A stretch of DNA of 51,122 nucleotides from Roseburia sp. (GTDB taxonomy: Bacteria > Bacillota > Clostridia > Lachnospirales > Lachnospiraceae). Under the pieces are notes generated by a model. The model searched no databases. It had not been told where the DNA came from and worked only from the letters and a program-made list of their open reading frames with translations. The DNA is taken from the NCBI GenBank assembly GCA_003483745.1, contig DMYD01000034.1, forward strand, positions 1 through 51,122, in the 5' to 3' direction. A program made the position numbers and the translations under genes. Shown here piece after piece: positions 1 through 6,861 of the stretch. The stretch's first letter is position 1, and each line of letters opens with the position of its first letter.

Positions 1-821
1 TGGAATGCCGGCCAGCATTTTCCGGCAATGGCAACATATTTGCGGTAGCCTCTGTGCTCCTCTACCCAGTCAGTCAGTGTCAGTTCATACTGTGCAAGTT
101 TTGCAAGGATTTCCGGTTTTTTATTTCCGGCGCCAAGCTCCTTTTCCATATCTGCAACAACTGCCGGGATACGCTCATCTCCTGCATGTTTGTTAAATGC
201 CTCAAATAAATCTAACTCAGAGTTCTCCTCAATCTCAACGCCAAGATTGTATAACTGCTGTATTGGAGCATTACATGCAAGGAAGTTCAACGGTCTTGGT
301 CCGAAAGAAATGATCTTTAACTCAGATAAACCAATCACAGTTCTTGCGATAGGCAGGAAATCATGGATCATATCTGCACAGTCAGCTGCATCTCCTACCG
401 GGTACTCCGGGATATATGCATGTACATTTCTTAATTTTAAGTTGTAGCTTGCATTTAACATACCACAGTATGCATCACCACGTCCCTGGATCAGGTTGTC
501 CTGTGTTTCCTCTGCTGCTGCGACAAACATCTTCGGTCCCTCAAAATGCTTTGCAAGCAGTGTCTCGGAAATCTCCGGTCCAAAGTTGCCAAGATATACA
601 CAGAGTGCATTACATCCTGCTTTTTTGATATCCTCTAATGCCTGTACCATATGGATCTCGCTCTCCACGATACAGATCGGGCACTCATAAATGTCTGCCG
701 CACCGTATTTTTCAGTGTAAGCCTTTACCAATGCCTCTCTTCTGTTTACAGACAGTGACTCCGGGAAGCAGTCACGGCTGACTGCCACAATACCAACTTT
801 TACTTCTGGAATGTTATTCAT
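1..821 (-). CDS. L-fucose/L-arabinose isomerase family protein (C-terminus beyond window)
   Basis: This gene runs off the left edge, so only the first 273 codons are visible. The frame opens with ATG at 821, preceded by a GGAGG ribosome-binding site. The N-terminus reads MNNIPEVKVGIVAVSRDCFP, followed by alternating hydrophobic strands and a segment ISFGPRPLNFLACNAPI, as in the N-terminal domains of FucI/AraA-type isomerases. Such enzymes interconvert an aldose and a ketose in the cytoplasm using a divalent metal; the metal-binding C-terminal half is not in the window. It is the last visible gene of a minus-strand operon after a xylulokinase and a DUF4867 protein, which supports a sugar-isomerase role. 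The substrate (L-fucose, D-arabinose or another sugar) cannot be told from the sequence. Confidence 0.85.
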   Translation of the reverse strand, partial: MNNIPEVKVGIVAVSRDCFPESLSVNRREALVKAYTEKYGAADIYECPICIVESEIHMVQALEDIKKAGCNALCVYLGNFGPEISETLLAKHFEGPKMFVAAAEETQDNLIQGRGDAYCGMLNASYNLKLRNVHAYIPEYPVGDAADCADMIHDFLPIARTVIGLSELKIISFGPRPLNFLACNAPIQQLYNLGVEIEENSELDLFEAFNKHAGDERIPAVVADMEKELGAGNKKPEILAKLAQYELTLTDWVEEHRGYRKYVAIAGKCWPAF

Positions 822-874
822 TTTGTTTTCCTCCGCTTTCTTTTTTCTGTACATACTTCTTTTTTATATAAAAT

Positions 875-1495
875 TTATTCTCTGACATTTAAATTTTTGC
901 CAATAAGTCCGATATGACTTCCTTTCGGCAGCCCGCCCTCGGCATGACCGATCAGCCATTTATTTTTTGCAGTAAGAAGTGCATCCTCTCCGCCGGCGTG
1001 TGCCTCATCCAACGGATAATTGGTACCTTTTGGCAGAATAACTGCCACCTGAAATCCTGCATCGTCCACATGACATGGAGCATAATGTAATGTGGTTGCA
1101 TACACCTCCACGGCTGTTCCTGCTGGAATCCGGAATGCCTCCATCTTTGCAGTCTCATAAGTAAAATCATCGGTCACATCTGCCTCTGATCCCAATATTA
1201 ATACTGCGTCGGTTGCTGCAAGATTGATCTCTGAGCTGCGGTGATATTCCACTGCATTCAAAAGCTCATTATGTCCATTACAGTATCCGATCTGGATCGG
1301 AAGTTCTCCGTAAAAGACTTTCTCGATTTCCTTTGCCACCGGTAATGCTTCTAATTCTGCGATTGACGGCTCATAAACTACATCGGATGGAACCGGTGTC
1401 TTTTTCATTGCTTCTGTCAATGCTGAAAAATCAATATTCCGGATCACTTTTCCGTATTTTCGGAAACGTGCGTCCGTAACTTCATAAATCTGCAT
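875..1495 (-). CDS. DUF4867 family protein (cupin-like, probable sugar-related enzyme)
   Basis: A 206-residue soluble protein with no signal peptide or membrane segment. It begins MQIYEVTDARFRKYGKVI and contains a cupin-like stretch around residues 120-155 (FRIPAGTAVEVYATTLHYAP followed by CHVDDAGFQVAVILPKG), typical of DUF4867. My recollection is that a member of this family acts as the sulfoquinovose isomerase in the sulfo-transaldolase pathway, so isomerase or epimerase activity on a sugar is plausible here; that is recall, not something visible. It lies 53 bases upstream of the fucose-isomerase-like gene and 129 bases after the xylulokinase, on the same strand. The ATG at 1495 has a purine-rich ribosome-binding site (AGAGGGAAAAGGGC). 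Confidence 0.8.
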   Translation of the reverse strand: MQIYEVTDARFRKYGKVIRNIDFSALTEAMKKTPVPSDVVYEPSIAELEALPVAKEIEKVFYGELPIQIGYCNGHNELLNAVEYHRSSEINLAATDAVLILGSEADVTDDFTYETAKMEAFRIPAGTAVEVYATTLHYAPCHVDDAGFQVAVILPKGTNYPLDEAHAGGEDALLTAKNKWLIGHAEGGLPKGSHIGLIGKNLNVRE

Positions 1496-1624
1496 GCCCT
1501 TTTCCCTCTTTTCTTATCTTCTATCTCATTTGCCCTGCAGGTTTTCTGTCCTGCATAAGCAAACTTTTCCATAATCGACCTGTTACTATTCAAAACTGTC
1601 AGAGACAATCATCTTTCCTGTCAG

Positions 1625-3094
1625 TCAGATAATCTTGTCAAACAGATCTTTGCACGCCGGATAAATATTTTTAAACTGTTGGTAGCGTGCCTCGTATTTT
1701 GCGGCAAGCTCCGGATCTGGCTCTACCGTATCGACTACTTTTACGATTGCAGCCGCGGCAGATTCCACATCTTTGTACTCACCACATGCAACAGCCGCAA
1801 GCATCGCGCCTCCTAAGGATGGTCCCTCTTCCGTTTCAAGCACATCCACTTTGATATTTAAAACATTGGCAATGATCTTTTTCCAGAGAGGACTCTTCGC
1901 CCCGCCTCCGCAGATCTTTGTACGCTCGATCGGAATGCCAAGTGTTTTTGCAACTTCAAAAGAATCACGAAGTGCAAACGCAACACCCTCTAACACTGCC
2001 TGTGTCATATCCGCTCTTGTCGTATCCATCGTCATGCCAATAAAAGTAGCTCTCGCATTCGGATTGTTGTACGGGGAACGCTCTCCCATCAGATATGGCA
2101 GATAATATACATGATTTTCGCCAAGCTTTGTGATCTCTTCCTGCTCTTTTTTGTAATCTTTCGTTCCAATGATCTCATCCATCCACCACTTGTTGCAGGA
2201 TGCTGCAGATAACATACATCCCATCAGATGATAAGCACCATTTGCGTCACAGAATGCATGAAGTGCATTATACTTATCCACACCAAACTTGGCGGATGAA
2301 ATAAAGATTGTTCCACTCGTTCCAAGCGAAATGTTACATCTGCCATCTCCGACTGTTCCGGTTGCCACTGCAGCTGCCGCATTATCTCCGGCACCGGCTG
2401 CCACTTTCACATTTTCAGATAAGCCAAGTTCATTTGCAATCTCCGGTAAAATCGTACCAACGCATTCATAGCTCTCGTATAATTTTGGCAGCATATCCAT
2501 CGTGATACCGCAGATCTCACACATTTCTTTCGACCAGCAGCGGTTCTTTACATCTAAAAGTAACATACCGGATGCATCGGAAACATCCGTACAATGCTTC
2601 CCTGTCAGCTTATATGCCAGATAGTCTTTCGGCAGCATGATCTTTTTGATCCTTGCAAAATTCTCCGGCTCCTTATTTTTCACCCAGAGAATCTTTGGTG
2701 CCGTAAAACCGGTAAATGAAATATTTGCCGTATATTTTGATAATGTTTCCTTTCCGATCTCATTATTTAAATAATCACACTCTTCTGTTGTTCTTCCGTC
2801 ATTCCATAAGATTGCCGGCCGGATCACCTCATCCCTGTCATCAAGAATTACCAGTCCATGCATCTGACCGCCAAAACTGATTCCGGCAACTTCCTCTTTC
2901 GGAAAACCTTCCAAAAGTTCTTTTAATCCCTGCATCGTCTCTTTGTACCAGTCCTGTGGCTTCTGCTCTGACCAGCCAGGATTTGGGAAATAAAGAGGAT
3001 ACTCTCTTGATACGATATTTTTTACATTTCCGCCTGCATCCATCAAAAGCAGCTTCACGGAAGATGTTCCAAGATCAATTCCTATGTACAGCAT
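1625..3094 (-). CDS. xylB: Xylulokinase (FGGY family)
   Basis: A 489-residue FGGY carbohydrate kinase, the normal length for XylB. It phosphorylates D-xylulose, or a closely related ketose, with ATP in the cytoplasm. The N-terminal phosphate-binding loop (YIGIDLGTSSVKLLL), the substrate-loop region ISFGGQMHGLVILD and the second ATP-binding motif ISLGTSGTIFIS are all present. I choose the ATG at 3094 rather than an in-frame ATG eight codons upstream because AAGGAG sits six bases before it. It is the first gene of the xylB-DUF4867-isomerase operon, driven by a good promoter with a palindrome just downstream of the -10, so control by the divergent LacI-type regulator is likely. With a fucose-isomerase-like partner the natural substrate could be D-ribulose or L-fuculose rather than xylulose. 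Confidence 0.9.
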   Translation of the reverse strand: MLYIGIDLGTSSVKLLLMDAGGNVKNIVSREYPLYFPNPGWSEQKPQDWYKETMQGLKELLEGFPKEEVAGISFGGQMHGLVILDDRDEVIRPAILWNDGRTTEECDYLNNEIGKETLSKYTANISFTGFTAPKILWVKNKEPENFARIKKIMLPKDYLAYKLTGKHCTDVSDASGMLLLDVKNRCWSKEMCEICGITMDMLPKLYESYECVGTILPEIANELGLSENVKVAAGAGDNAAAAVATGTVGDGRCNISLGTSGTIFISSAKFGVDKYNALHAFCDANGAYHLMGCMLSAASCNKWWMDEIIGTKDYKKEQEEITKLGENHVYYLPYLMGERSPYNNPNARATFIGMTMDTTRADMTQAVLEGVAFALRDSFEVAKTLGIPIERTKICGGGAKSPLWKKIIANVLNIKVDVLETEEGPSLGGAMLAAVACGEYKDVESAAAAIVKVVDTVEPDPELAAKYEARYQQFKNIYPACKDLFDKII

Positions 3095-3125
3095 ACCGCT
3101 CTCCTTTTTACAAATCACATCATTG

Positions 3126-3139
3126 TGTGCTCGTGCACA
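3126..3139. promoter_or_regulatory. Probable LacI-type operator in front of xylB
   Basis: The 14-base near-palindrome TGTGCTCGTGCACA lies just downstream of the xylB -10 box, about where transcription would begin. It matches the palindrome at 3309-3322 in front of the divergent regulator gene except in the central three positions, so both are likely sites of the same regulator. Confidence 0.6.
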
Positions 3140-3148
3140 TTTTTATTT

Positions 3149-3177
3149 ATCATACATCCCGGATGTCTATTTTGCAA
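3149..3177 (-). promoter_or_regulatory. Promoter of the xylB operon
   Basis: Read on the minus strand: TTGCAA (3172-3177), 17 bases, TATGAT (3149-3154). This fits a sigma-A promoter, and transcription would start near 3142, next to the palindrome at 3126-3139. Confidence 0.65.
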
Positions 3178-3308
3178 TATGCTTTTTGTACATTTTTTCA
3201 GATTCATTTTTGTTTACATTTACTTATACGTTCATTTTTCCATATTGTTCCGTCAATGGACGCTTTCATTCGATTCAAAGAACGCTTCTTTTCCCCGTCC
3301 TCCATATA

Positions 3309-3322
3309 TGTGCACATGCACA
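3309..3322. promoter_or_regulatory. Probable LacI-type operator in front of the regulator gene
   Basis: TGTGCACATGCACA is an inverted repeat of TGTGCA with two central bases. It ends four bases before the -35 box of the regulator's promoter, which suggests autoregulation, and it closely matches the site at 3126-3139. Confidence 0.6.
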
Positions 3323-3326
3323 CAAG

Positions 3327-3356
3327 TTGACAATATATTGTTTTTTATGTTATCTT
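3327..3356 (+). promoter_or_regulatory. Promoter of the LacI-type regulator
   Basis: TTGACA (3327-3332) followed after 18 bases by TATCTT (3351-3356). The -35 is perfect and the -10 moderate. No other good promoter is seen in front of the regulator gene. Confidence 0.55.
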
Positions 3357-3415
3357 TATTTGTATGAATGATGTTGGAATCAAATGAATTAATTGAAACA
3401 AAAAGGGGTTTTTCT

Positions 3416-4435
3416 ATGGCTACCATGAAAGAAATCGCAGAACTTTCCGGTGTTTCCCGCGGTACTGTGGACCGTGTATTAAATCACCGCGGCATTGTCA
3501 ATGCCGAAACGGAACGGAAAGTTTTAGAAATTGCAAAGCTTTTAGACTATCAGCCAAACAAAGCTGGCATTGCGCTTGCCGCACAAAAGAAAAAGTTAAA
3601 GATCGGTGTTCTGCTTTTTGGCGCAGAAAATCCATTCTTTGATGAAGTCATGGACGGACTTCACAAAAAACTTGAGGAACTGTCCATTTATGGATGCACC
3701 GTGATCGAGCGCCGTATTTCCTTTGATCTGCAAAATCAGATCCGGACAATCGATGAACTGGTAAAAGAAGAGATCCACGGTCTGATTCTCTCTCCTTATA
3801 ATGATCCTGTCATACAGGAAAAAATAGATGCGCTCTGGAATAACGGCATTCCCTGCATCACGATCAATACCGATATGCCGGATTCCAGACGGATCGCCTA
3901 TGTCGGCAGTGATTATTACAAATGCGGTCAGACTGCAGCCGGCCTGCTGCATCTATTTTCCGGTGATTACGCAAGTGTCGGGATCGTGACCGGCTCTCAC
4001 AATGTACTCTGCCACGAAGAACGCATCAGCGGTTTTACGACTCATCTCCATGCAAAGCACCCGAATATCCGCATTGTGGATGTCGTGGAAAATAACGATG
4101 ACGATTACAAAAGTTATGAGGTGGTCTCCGATCTCTTAACCCGCCACCCGGATCTGTCTGCACTTTATTTTACTGCTGCCGGTGTTTACGGCGGATGCCG
4201 TGCAGTTTTAAACGCTGCCTTACAACGACCTCTTAAGATCATAACCTTTGACGCGGTTCCATCAACCTGTGAAATGCTGAAAAACGGCGTGATTTCTGCT
4301 ACGATCTGCCAGCAGCCGGATGAACAGGGTGCTTTATCTCTCTCCCTTTTGGTGGATTATCTGCTGACCGGGAAACTGCCGGAAAATCGCTGTATCTATA
4401 TGGATTTAAGCATCAAAATAGCTGAGAATCTTTAA
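3416..4435 (+). CDS. LacI-family transcriptional regulator of the divergent sugar operon
   Basis: A 339-residue DNA-binding regulator. Residues 4-25 (MKEIAELSGVSRGTVDRVLN) form the LacI helix-turn-helix, the hinge follows near residue 55, and the rest is a periplasmic-binding-protein-like sugar sensor (KIGVLLFGAENPFFDEVMDG). I choose the ATG at 3416 because AAGGGG lies seven bases upstream and the helix-turn-helix starts directly after it; an earlier in-frame ATG would add sixteen unrelated residues. It is transcribed away from xylB. Matching palindromes in front of both genes suggest that it represses the sugar operon and itself, with a pentose or deoxy-sugar as likely inducer. Its last 23 bases overlap the end of the convergent membrane-protein gene. 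Confidence 0.88.
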   Translation: MATMKEIAELSGVSRGTVDRVLNHRGIVNAETERKVLEIAKLLDYQPNKAGIALAAQKKKLKIGVLLFGAENPFFDEVMDGLHKKLEELSIYGCTVIERRISFDLQNQIRTIDELVKEEIHGLILSPYNDPVIQEKIDALWNNGIPCITINTDMPDSRRIAYVGSDYYKCGQTAAGLLHLFSGDYASVGIVTGSHNVLCHEERISGFTTHLHAKHPNIRIVDVVENNDDDYKSYEVVSDLLTRHPDLSALYFTAAGVYGGCRAVLNAALQRPLKIITFDAVPSTCEMLKNGVISATICQQPDEQGALSLSLLVDYLLTGKLPENRCIYMDLSIKIAENL

Positions 4436-4973
4436 GCGGTATATTTTCCTGCTTTTTCTTTTTTGCAGTCCGATAAAGCACGATTGCACTGATTACATCA
4501 GCCACAAAAAAGAAATGCAGGATAAAATGTACCACAGAAGCCGTCTTTGATATCTCTCCCGCCTTTCCAAGCCGCAGAGCTGCACTGATCCCATACATAG
4601 AAGACGTAATCATCAGGAAAAAATCTCCTATCGCCAGCATGAAAATCAAAAACGGTGTAAGCATTACAAATACCGGCACCACCATCACCGCAACCAGCAC
4701 CATTCCAAATACAAATATCAGTATATAAAACGGAATATGTATCAGTTTGATCAGCATATCATAAAATGCCAGCTTCTCTCCTTCCTCCTTATCAAATCCC
4801 CTAAATGCATTTACAATGTTGAGCCCGTAAACAGCGATTGTTCCGAGCATAGAAAATCCCGTAAACCAGGATAATCCATTATCTCCCAGATCACATGCCA
4901 CCCAAAGTCCTATCAAAAAAAGATATGGCCAGATCATCAGAATAACCGGCAGAATTTTTCTTAATTTTTTCAT
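4413..4973 (-). CDS. Small multi-pass membrane protein of unknown function
   Basis: A 186-residue protein with about four or five hydrophobic helices: near residues 7-25 (ILPVILMIWPYLFLIGLWV), around 32-55, 80-125 (LIHIPFYILIFVFGMVLVAV onward) and 155-175. The C-terminus is lysine-rich. I choose the ATG at 4973 because AAGGAG lies seven bases upstream; the frame extends further up without a ribosome-binding site. I do not recognise a family. It ends inside the convergent regulator gene. A 6-5-6 palindrome (5042-5058) lies upstream, so it may be under its own repressor. Confidence 0.7.
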   Translation of the reverse strand: MKKLRKILPVILMIWPYLFLIGLWVACDLGDNGLSWFTGFSMLGTIAVYGLNIVNAFRGFDKEEGEKLAFYDMLIKLIHIPFYILIFVFGMVLVAVMVVPVFVMLTPFLIFMLAIGDFFLMITSSMYGISAALRLGKAGEISKTASVVHFILHFFFVADVISAIVLYRTAKKKKQENIPLKDSQLF

Positions 4974-5041
4974 AGCTGTTCTCCTTTTGTTTTTCTCCGT
5001 TATTATGATAAGCGATTGGATAAAAAAAAGGAAGTTGTCCA

Positions 5042-5058
5042 TTTGTACTATATACAAA
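5042..5058. promoter_or_regulatory. Palindromic operator candidate
   Basis: TTTGTA-CTATA-TACAAA is a perfect 6-base inverted repeat with a five-base spacer. It lies about 70 bases upstream of the membrane-protein start (4973) and about 60 bases before the small gene at 5119. The form resembles sites of GntR/YtrA-type repressors; no cognate regulator is seen next to it. Confidence 0.4.
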
Positions 5059-5118
5059 AACAAAATTTTTTGTATCATTGTTTTCCCCGGCGCATATACT
5101 ATAACGGGAGGTGAACTG

Positions 5119-5190
5119 ATGATTGCCTGGTTTTGTTATCTCATTCTAAAATTCAAAGATTCTTCGCACGGCTCCGCAATACATGCATAA
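5119..5190 (+). CDS. Putative 23-residue small protein
   Basis: A very short frame, MIAWFCYLILKFKDSSHGS and four more residues, preceded by a strong ribosome-binding site (GGGAGGTG, five bases from the ATG) and TATACT/TATAAC -10 candidates just upstream. The first ten residues are hydrophobic and could sit in a membrane. The strong ribosome-binding site is the main support. It lies 27 bases before the DUF6774-like gene and probably shares its transcript, which ends at the hairpin 5381-5412. Confidence 0.4.
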   Translation: MIAWFCYLILKFKDSSHGSAIHA

Positions 5191-5217
5191 AATATAAAAA
5201 ACTCTTCCGGTAATTCC

Positions 5218-5394
5218 ATGCAAAACTGTTCAAATCTCTATCTTCTTTCAACCATTGCCTGCCAGCTTGCTGACTGTCTGTCGGATGATGATCTTGCTAT
5301 CCTTGCCGCTGATCTGGTTGTGCTCAGTGACATGCTGGCAAATATCGCTGCAAGAAATGCAGTCTGTGAAAAAACAAATTCACCGGATTCCTGA
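5218..5394 (+). CDS. Small DUF6774-like protein
   Basis: A 58-residue protein starting MQNCSNLYLLSTIACQLADC, followed by LSDDDLAILAADLVVLSDML and ANIAARNAVCEK. The pattern of an N-terminal hydrophobic helix with cysteines and then the D-L-A-L-L-A segment is what I recall of DUF6774, a short family of unknown function in Lachnospiraceae. The ribosome-binding site is weak, so it may be translated by coupling to the small gene ending at 5190. Its final codons form the left arm of a terminator hairpin, which is unusual but fits a compact two-gene transcript. Confidence 0.55.
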   Translation: MQNCSNLYLLSTIACQLADCLSDDDLAILAADLVVLSDMLANIAARNAVCEKTNSPDS

Positions 5395-5420
5395 TTTTTT
5401 CAGAAACCGGTGTTTCTTTT
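5381..5420 (+). terminator. Intrinsic terminator of the small-protein transcript
   Basis: CACCGG and CCGGTG pair around a TCAGGAAT/TTTCTGA-like inner stem (5381-5412), followed by TTTCTTTT. The left arm overlaps the last codons of the DUF6774-like gene. Confidence 0.65.
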
Positions 5421-5783
5421 ATCCCGGCAGTTTCCGGTGCTTCCGCTGTCTTTCTGAATACGAATGATAAAACATACATTCAACCTGATATCAGCGTTAT
5501 TTGCGACAAGTCTAAGCTGGATGACCGTGGATGTAACGGTGCACCGGACTTTATTATTGAAATCGTATCACTATCAAGCCGAAAAATGGATTATACTACC
5601 AAAAATGCTTTATATTCTGATGCCGGAGTCCGTGAATACTGGATTGTTGATCCCGAAAAACAGCGCACGACTATTTACCGCTATGAAGAAGATGTTGCGC
5701 CTATGATCCTTCCATTCCAACAAGATATTACCGTAGGGATTTACAGCGATTTGAATATCAATATTGCAGAATTACTGAAATAA
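5421..5783 (+). pseudogene. Remnant of a Uma2-family (DUF820) endonuclease-like gene
   Basis: The frame from about 5421 reads DISVICDKSKLDDRGCNGAP, then DFIIEIVSLSSRKMDYTTKN and GVREYWIVDPEKQRTTIYRY, ending at 5783. These are the conserved C-terminal motifs of Uma2 proteins, restriction-endonuclease-like folds of about 190 residues. The N-terminal third, with the start codon, is missing: in this frame a stop lies at 5367-5369 and a terminator hairpin occupies 5381-5420. An internal ATG at 5586 could in principle give a 65-residue peptide, but this would lack most of the fold. I read it as a truncated relic. Confidence 0.75.
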
Positions 5784-5820
5784 ATAAATCAAGCATAACC
5801 CCAACTTATAAATCATTGTA

Positions 5821-5872
5821 CAAAAATAGCCTGAAACCCCAGGAAAGTCAACAATTTTCCAAGATTTCAGGC
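5821..5872 (-). terminator. Terminator of tmRNA
   Basis: On the minus strand GCCTGAAA (5865-5872) pairs with TTTCAGGC (5829-5836), with an inner GGAAA/TTTCC pairing, followed by TATTTTTG. It lies directly after the tmRNA 3' end. Confidence 0.8.
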
Positions 5873-5880
5873 ATTTTCTT

Positions 5881-6223
5881 TGGAGTGGACCTGACGGGAG
5901 TCGAACCCGTGTCCAAAAACCAATCCCCTGTCCTTCTACGAGCGTATCCTATGTTTTAACATTCCCTCTGCCAGACCTGCGTAGGCACAGTCCTGGTTTC
6001 AGTAGCTTCATCGTACGCCCACAGGCTCAAAGCTTTGCCTGCGTCGTTTCTCACATAGTCGAAGCCTGGGTCCTAAAGTGTGAGTGCTCTAGGTCAGACT
6101 GCTGCCATTAGGCAGCGTATGCTAAATTATCTTCAGCGTTTAATTTTAATTTTGGAATTTGACGCATCCCGTGCGACTCGCTTCTCCAGCTTCATGATCC
6201 CTGTCGAAACCATTACAAGCCCA
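5881..6223 (-). ncRNA. ssrA: Transfer-messenger RNA (tmRNA)
   Basis: About 343 bases. The 5' end has the tmRNA signature GGGCTTGTAATGGTTTCGAC and the 3' end the T-arm ACGGGTTCGACTCCCGT. The acceptor strands pair: TGGGCTTG at the 5' end with CAGGTCCA near the 3' end. The tag reading frame (6108-6152, minus strand) ends in KLKLNAEDNLAYAA and a TAA stop; the exact resume codon is not certain. With SmpB it frees ribosomes stalled on broken mRNAs and tags the product for proteolysis. It lies directly downstream of smpB, the usual Firmicute arrangement. Confidence 0.95.
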
Positions 6224-6318
6224 TAAATATATATTTCAGATACAGCCATTTCACACACCGGATATCATTTCCTGTGTATGAAAAAGACTATATCATCCAT
6301 TCTTTTCCTATAAATACT

Positions 6319-6789
6319 TTAATACAGATTTTTTACTTTGAAATCACGCTCAGCCTCACGCCGCATATCCTTCTTTGCGATATCCTGACGCTTATCGTAC
6401 TGCTTTTTACCTTTGGCAAGCGCAATGTCAACTTTTACAAGACTCCCTTTAAAGTATACCTCAACCGGCACTAAAGTATAACCCTTTTCTGCAATTTTTC
6501 CGACCAGCTTGCGGATTTCTGATTTATGCATCAAAAGCTTCTTCGGACGCAGTGGATCACGGTTGAAAATATTTCCCTTTTCATAAGGACTGACGTGCAT
6601 GCCATAAATAATGACCTCACCGTTCTCGATACGGATAAAGGCTTCCTTGATGCTGCATTTCCCCATACGCATGGACTTTACTTCGGTACCATGCAATTCA
6701 ATGCCCGCCTCATAGCGCTCCTCCAAGAAAAAGTCATGGTAGGCTTTTTTGTTGTTCGCGATCAGTTTTTTTTCTGTCTTTGCCATCAT
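6319..6789 (-). CDS. smpB: SsrA-binding protein SmpB
   Basis: A 156-residue protein of normal length. Conserved segments include HDFFLEERYEAGIELHGTEV, SMRMGKCSIKEAFIRIENGE and the basic tail RREAERDFKVKNLY, which enters the ribosomal decoding centre. It binds tmRNA and delivers it to stalled ribosomes. Two adjacent ATG codons (6789 and 6786) share the AAGGAAGGG ribosome-binding site, so the start could be one codon later. It is the fourth protein gene of the eno-secG-rnr-smpB block and is followed by its RNA partner. Confidence 0.97.
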   Translation of the reverse strand: MMAKTEKKLIANNKKAYHDFFLEERYEAGIELHGTEVKSMRMGKCSIKEAFIRIENGEVIIYGMHVSPYEKGNIFNRDPLRPKKLLMHKSEIRKLVGKIAEKGYTLVPVEVYFKGSLVKVDIALAKGKKQYDKRQDIAKKDMRREAERDFKVKNLY

Positions 6790-6861
6790 GCCCTTCCTTT
6801 CTTATCCAATATCCAGCCTGTATAGTATACCCCGAAACGTAACGGAACGCAAGATGATTTT

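Noticed and set aside
5881..6223. tRNA gene suggested by the T-arm near 5890-5915
   Set aside because: The T-arm belongs to the tRNA-like end of tmRNA, proven by the matching 5' end and tag frame.
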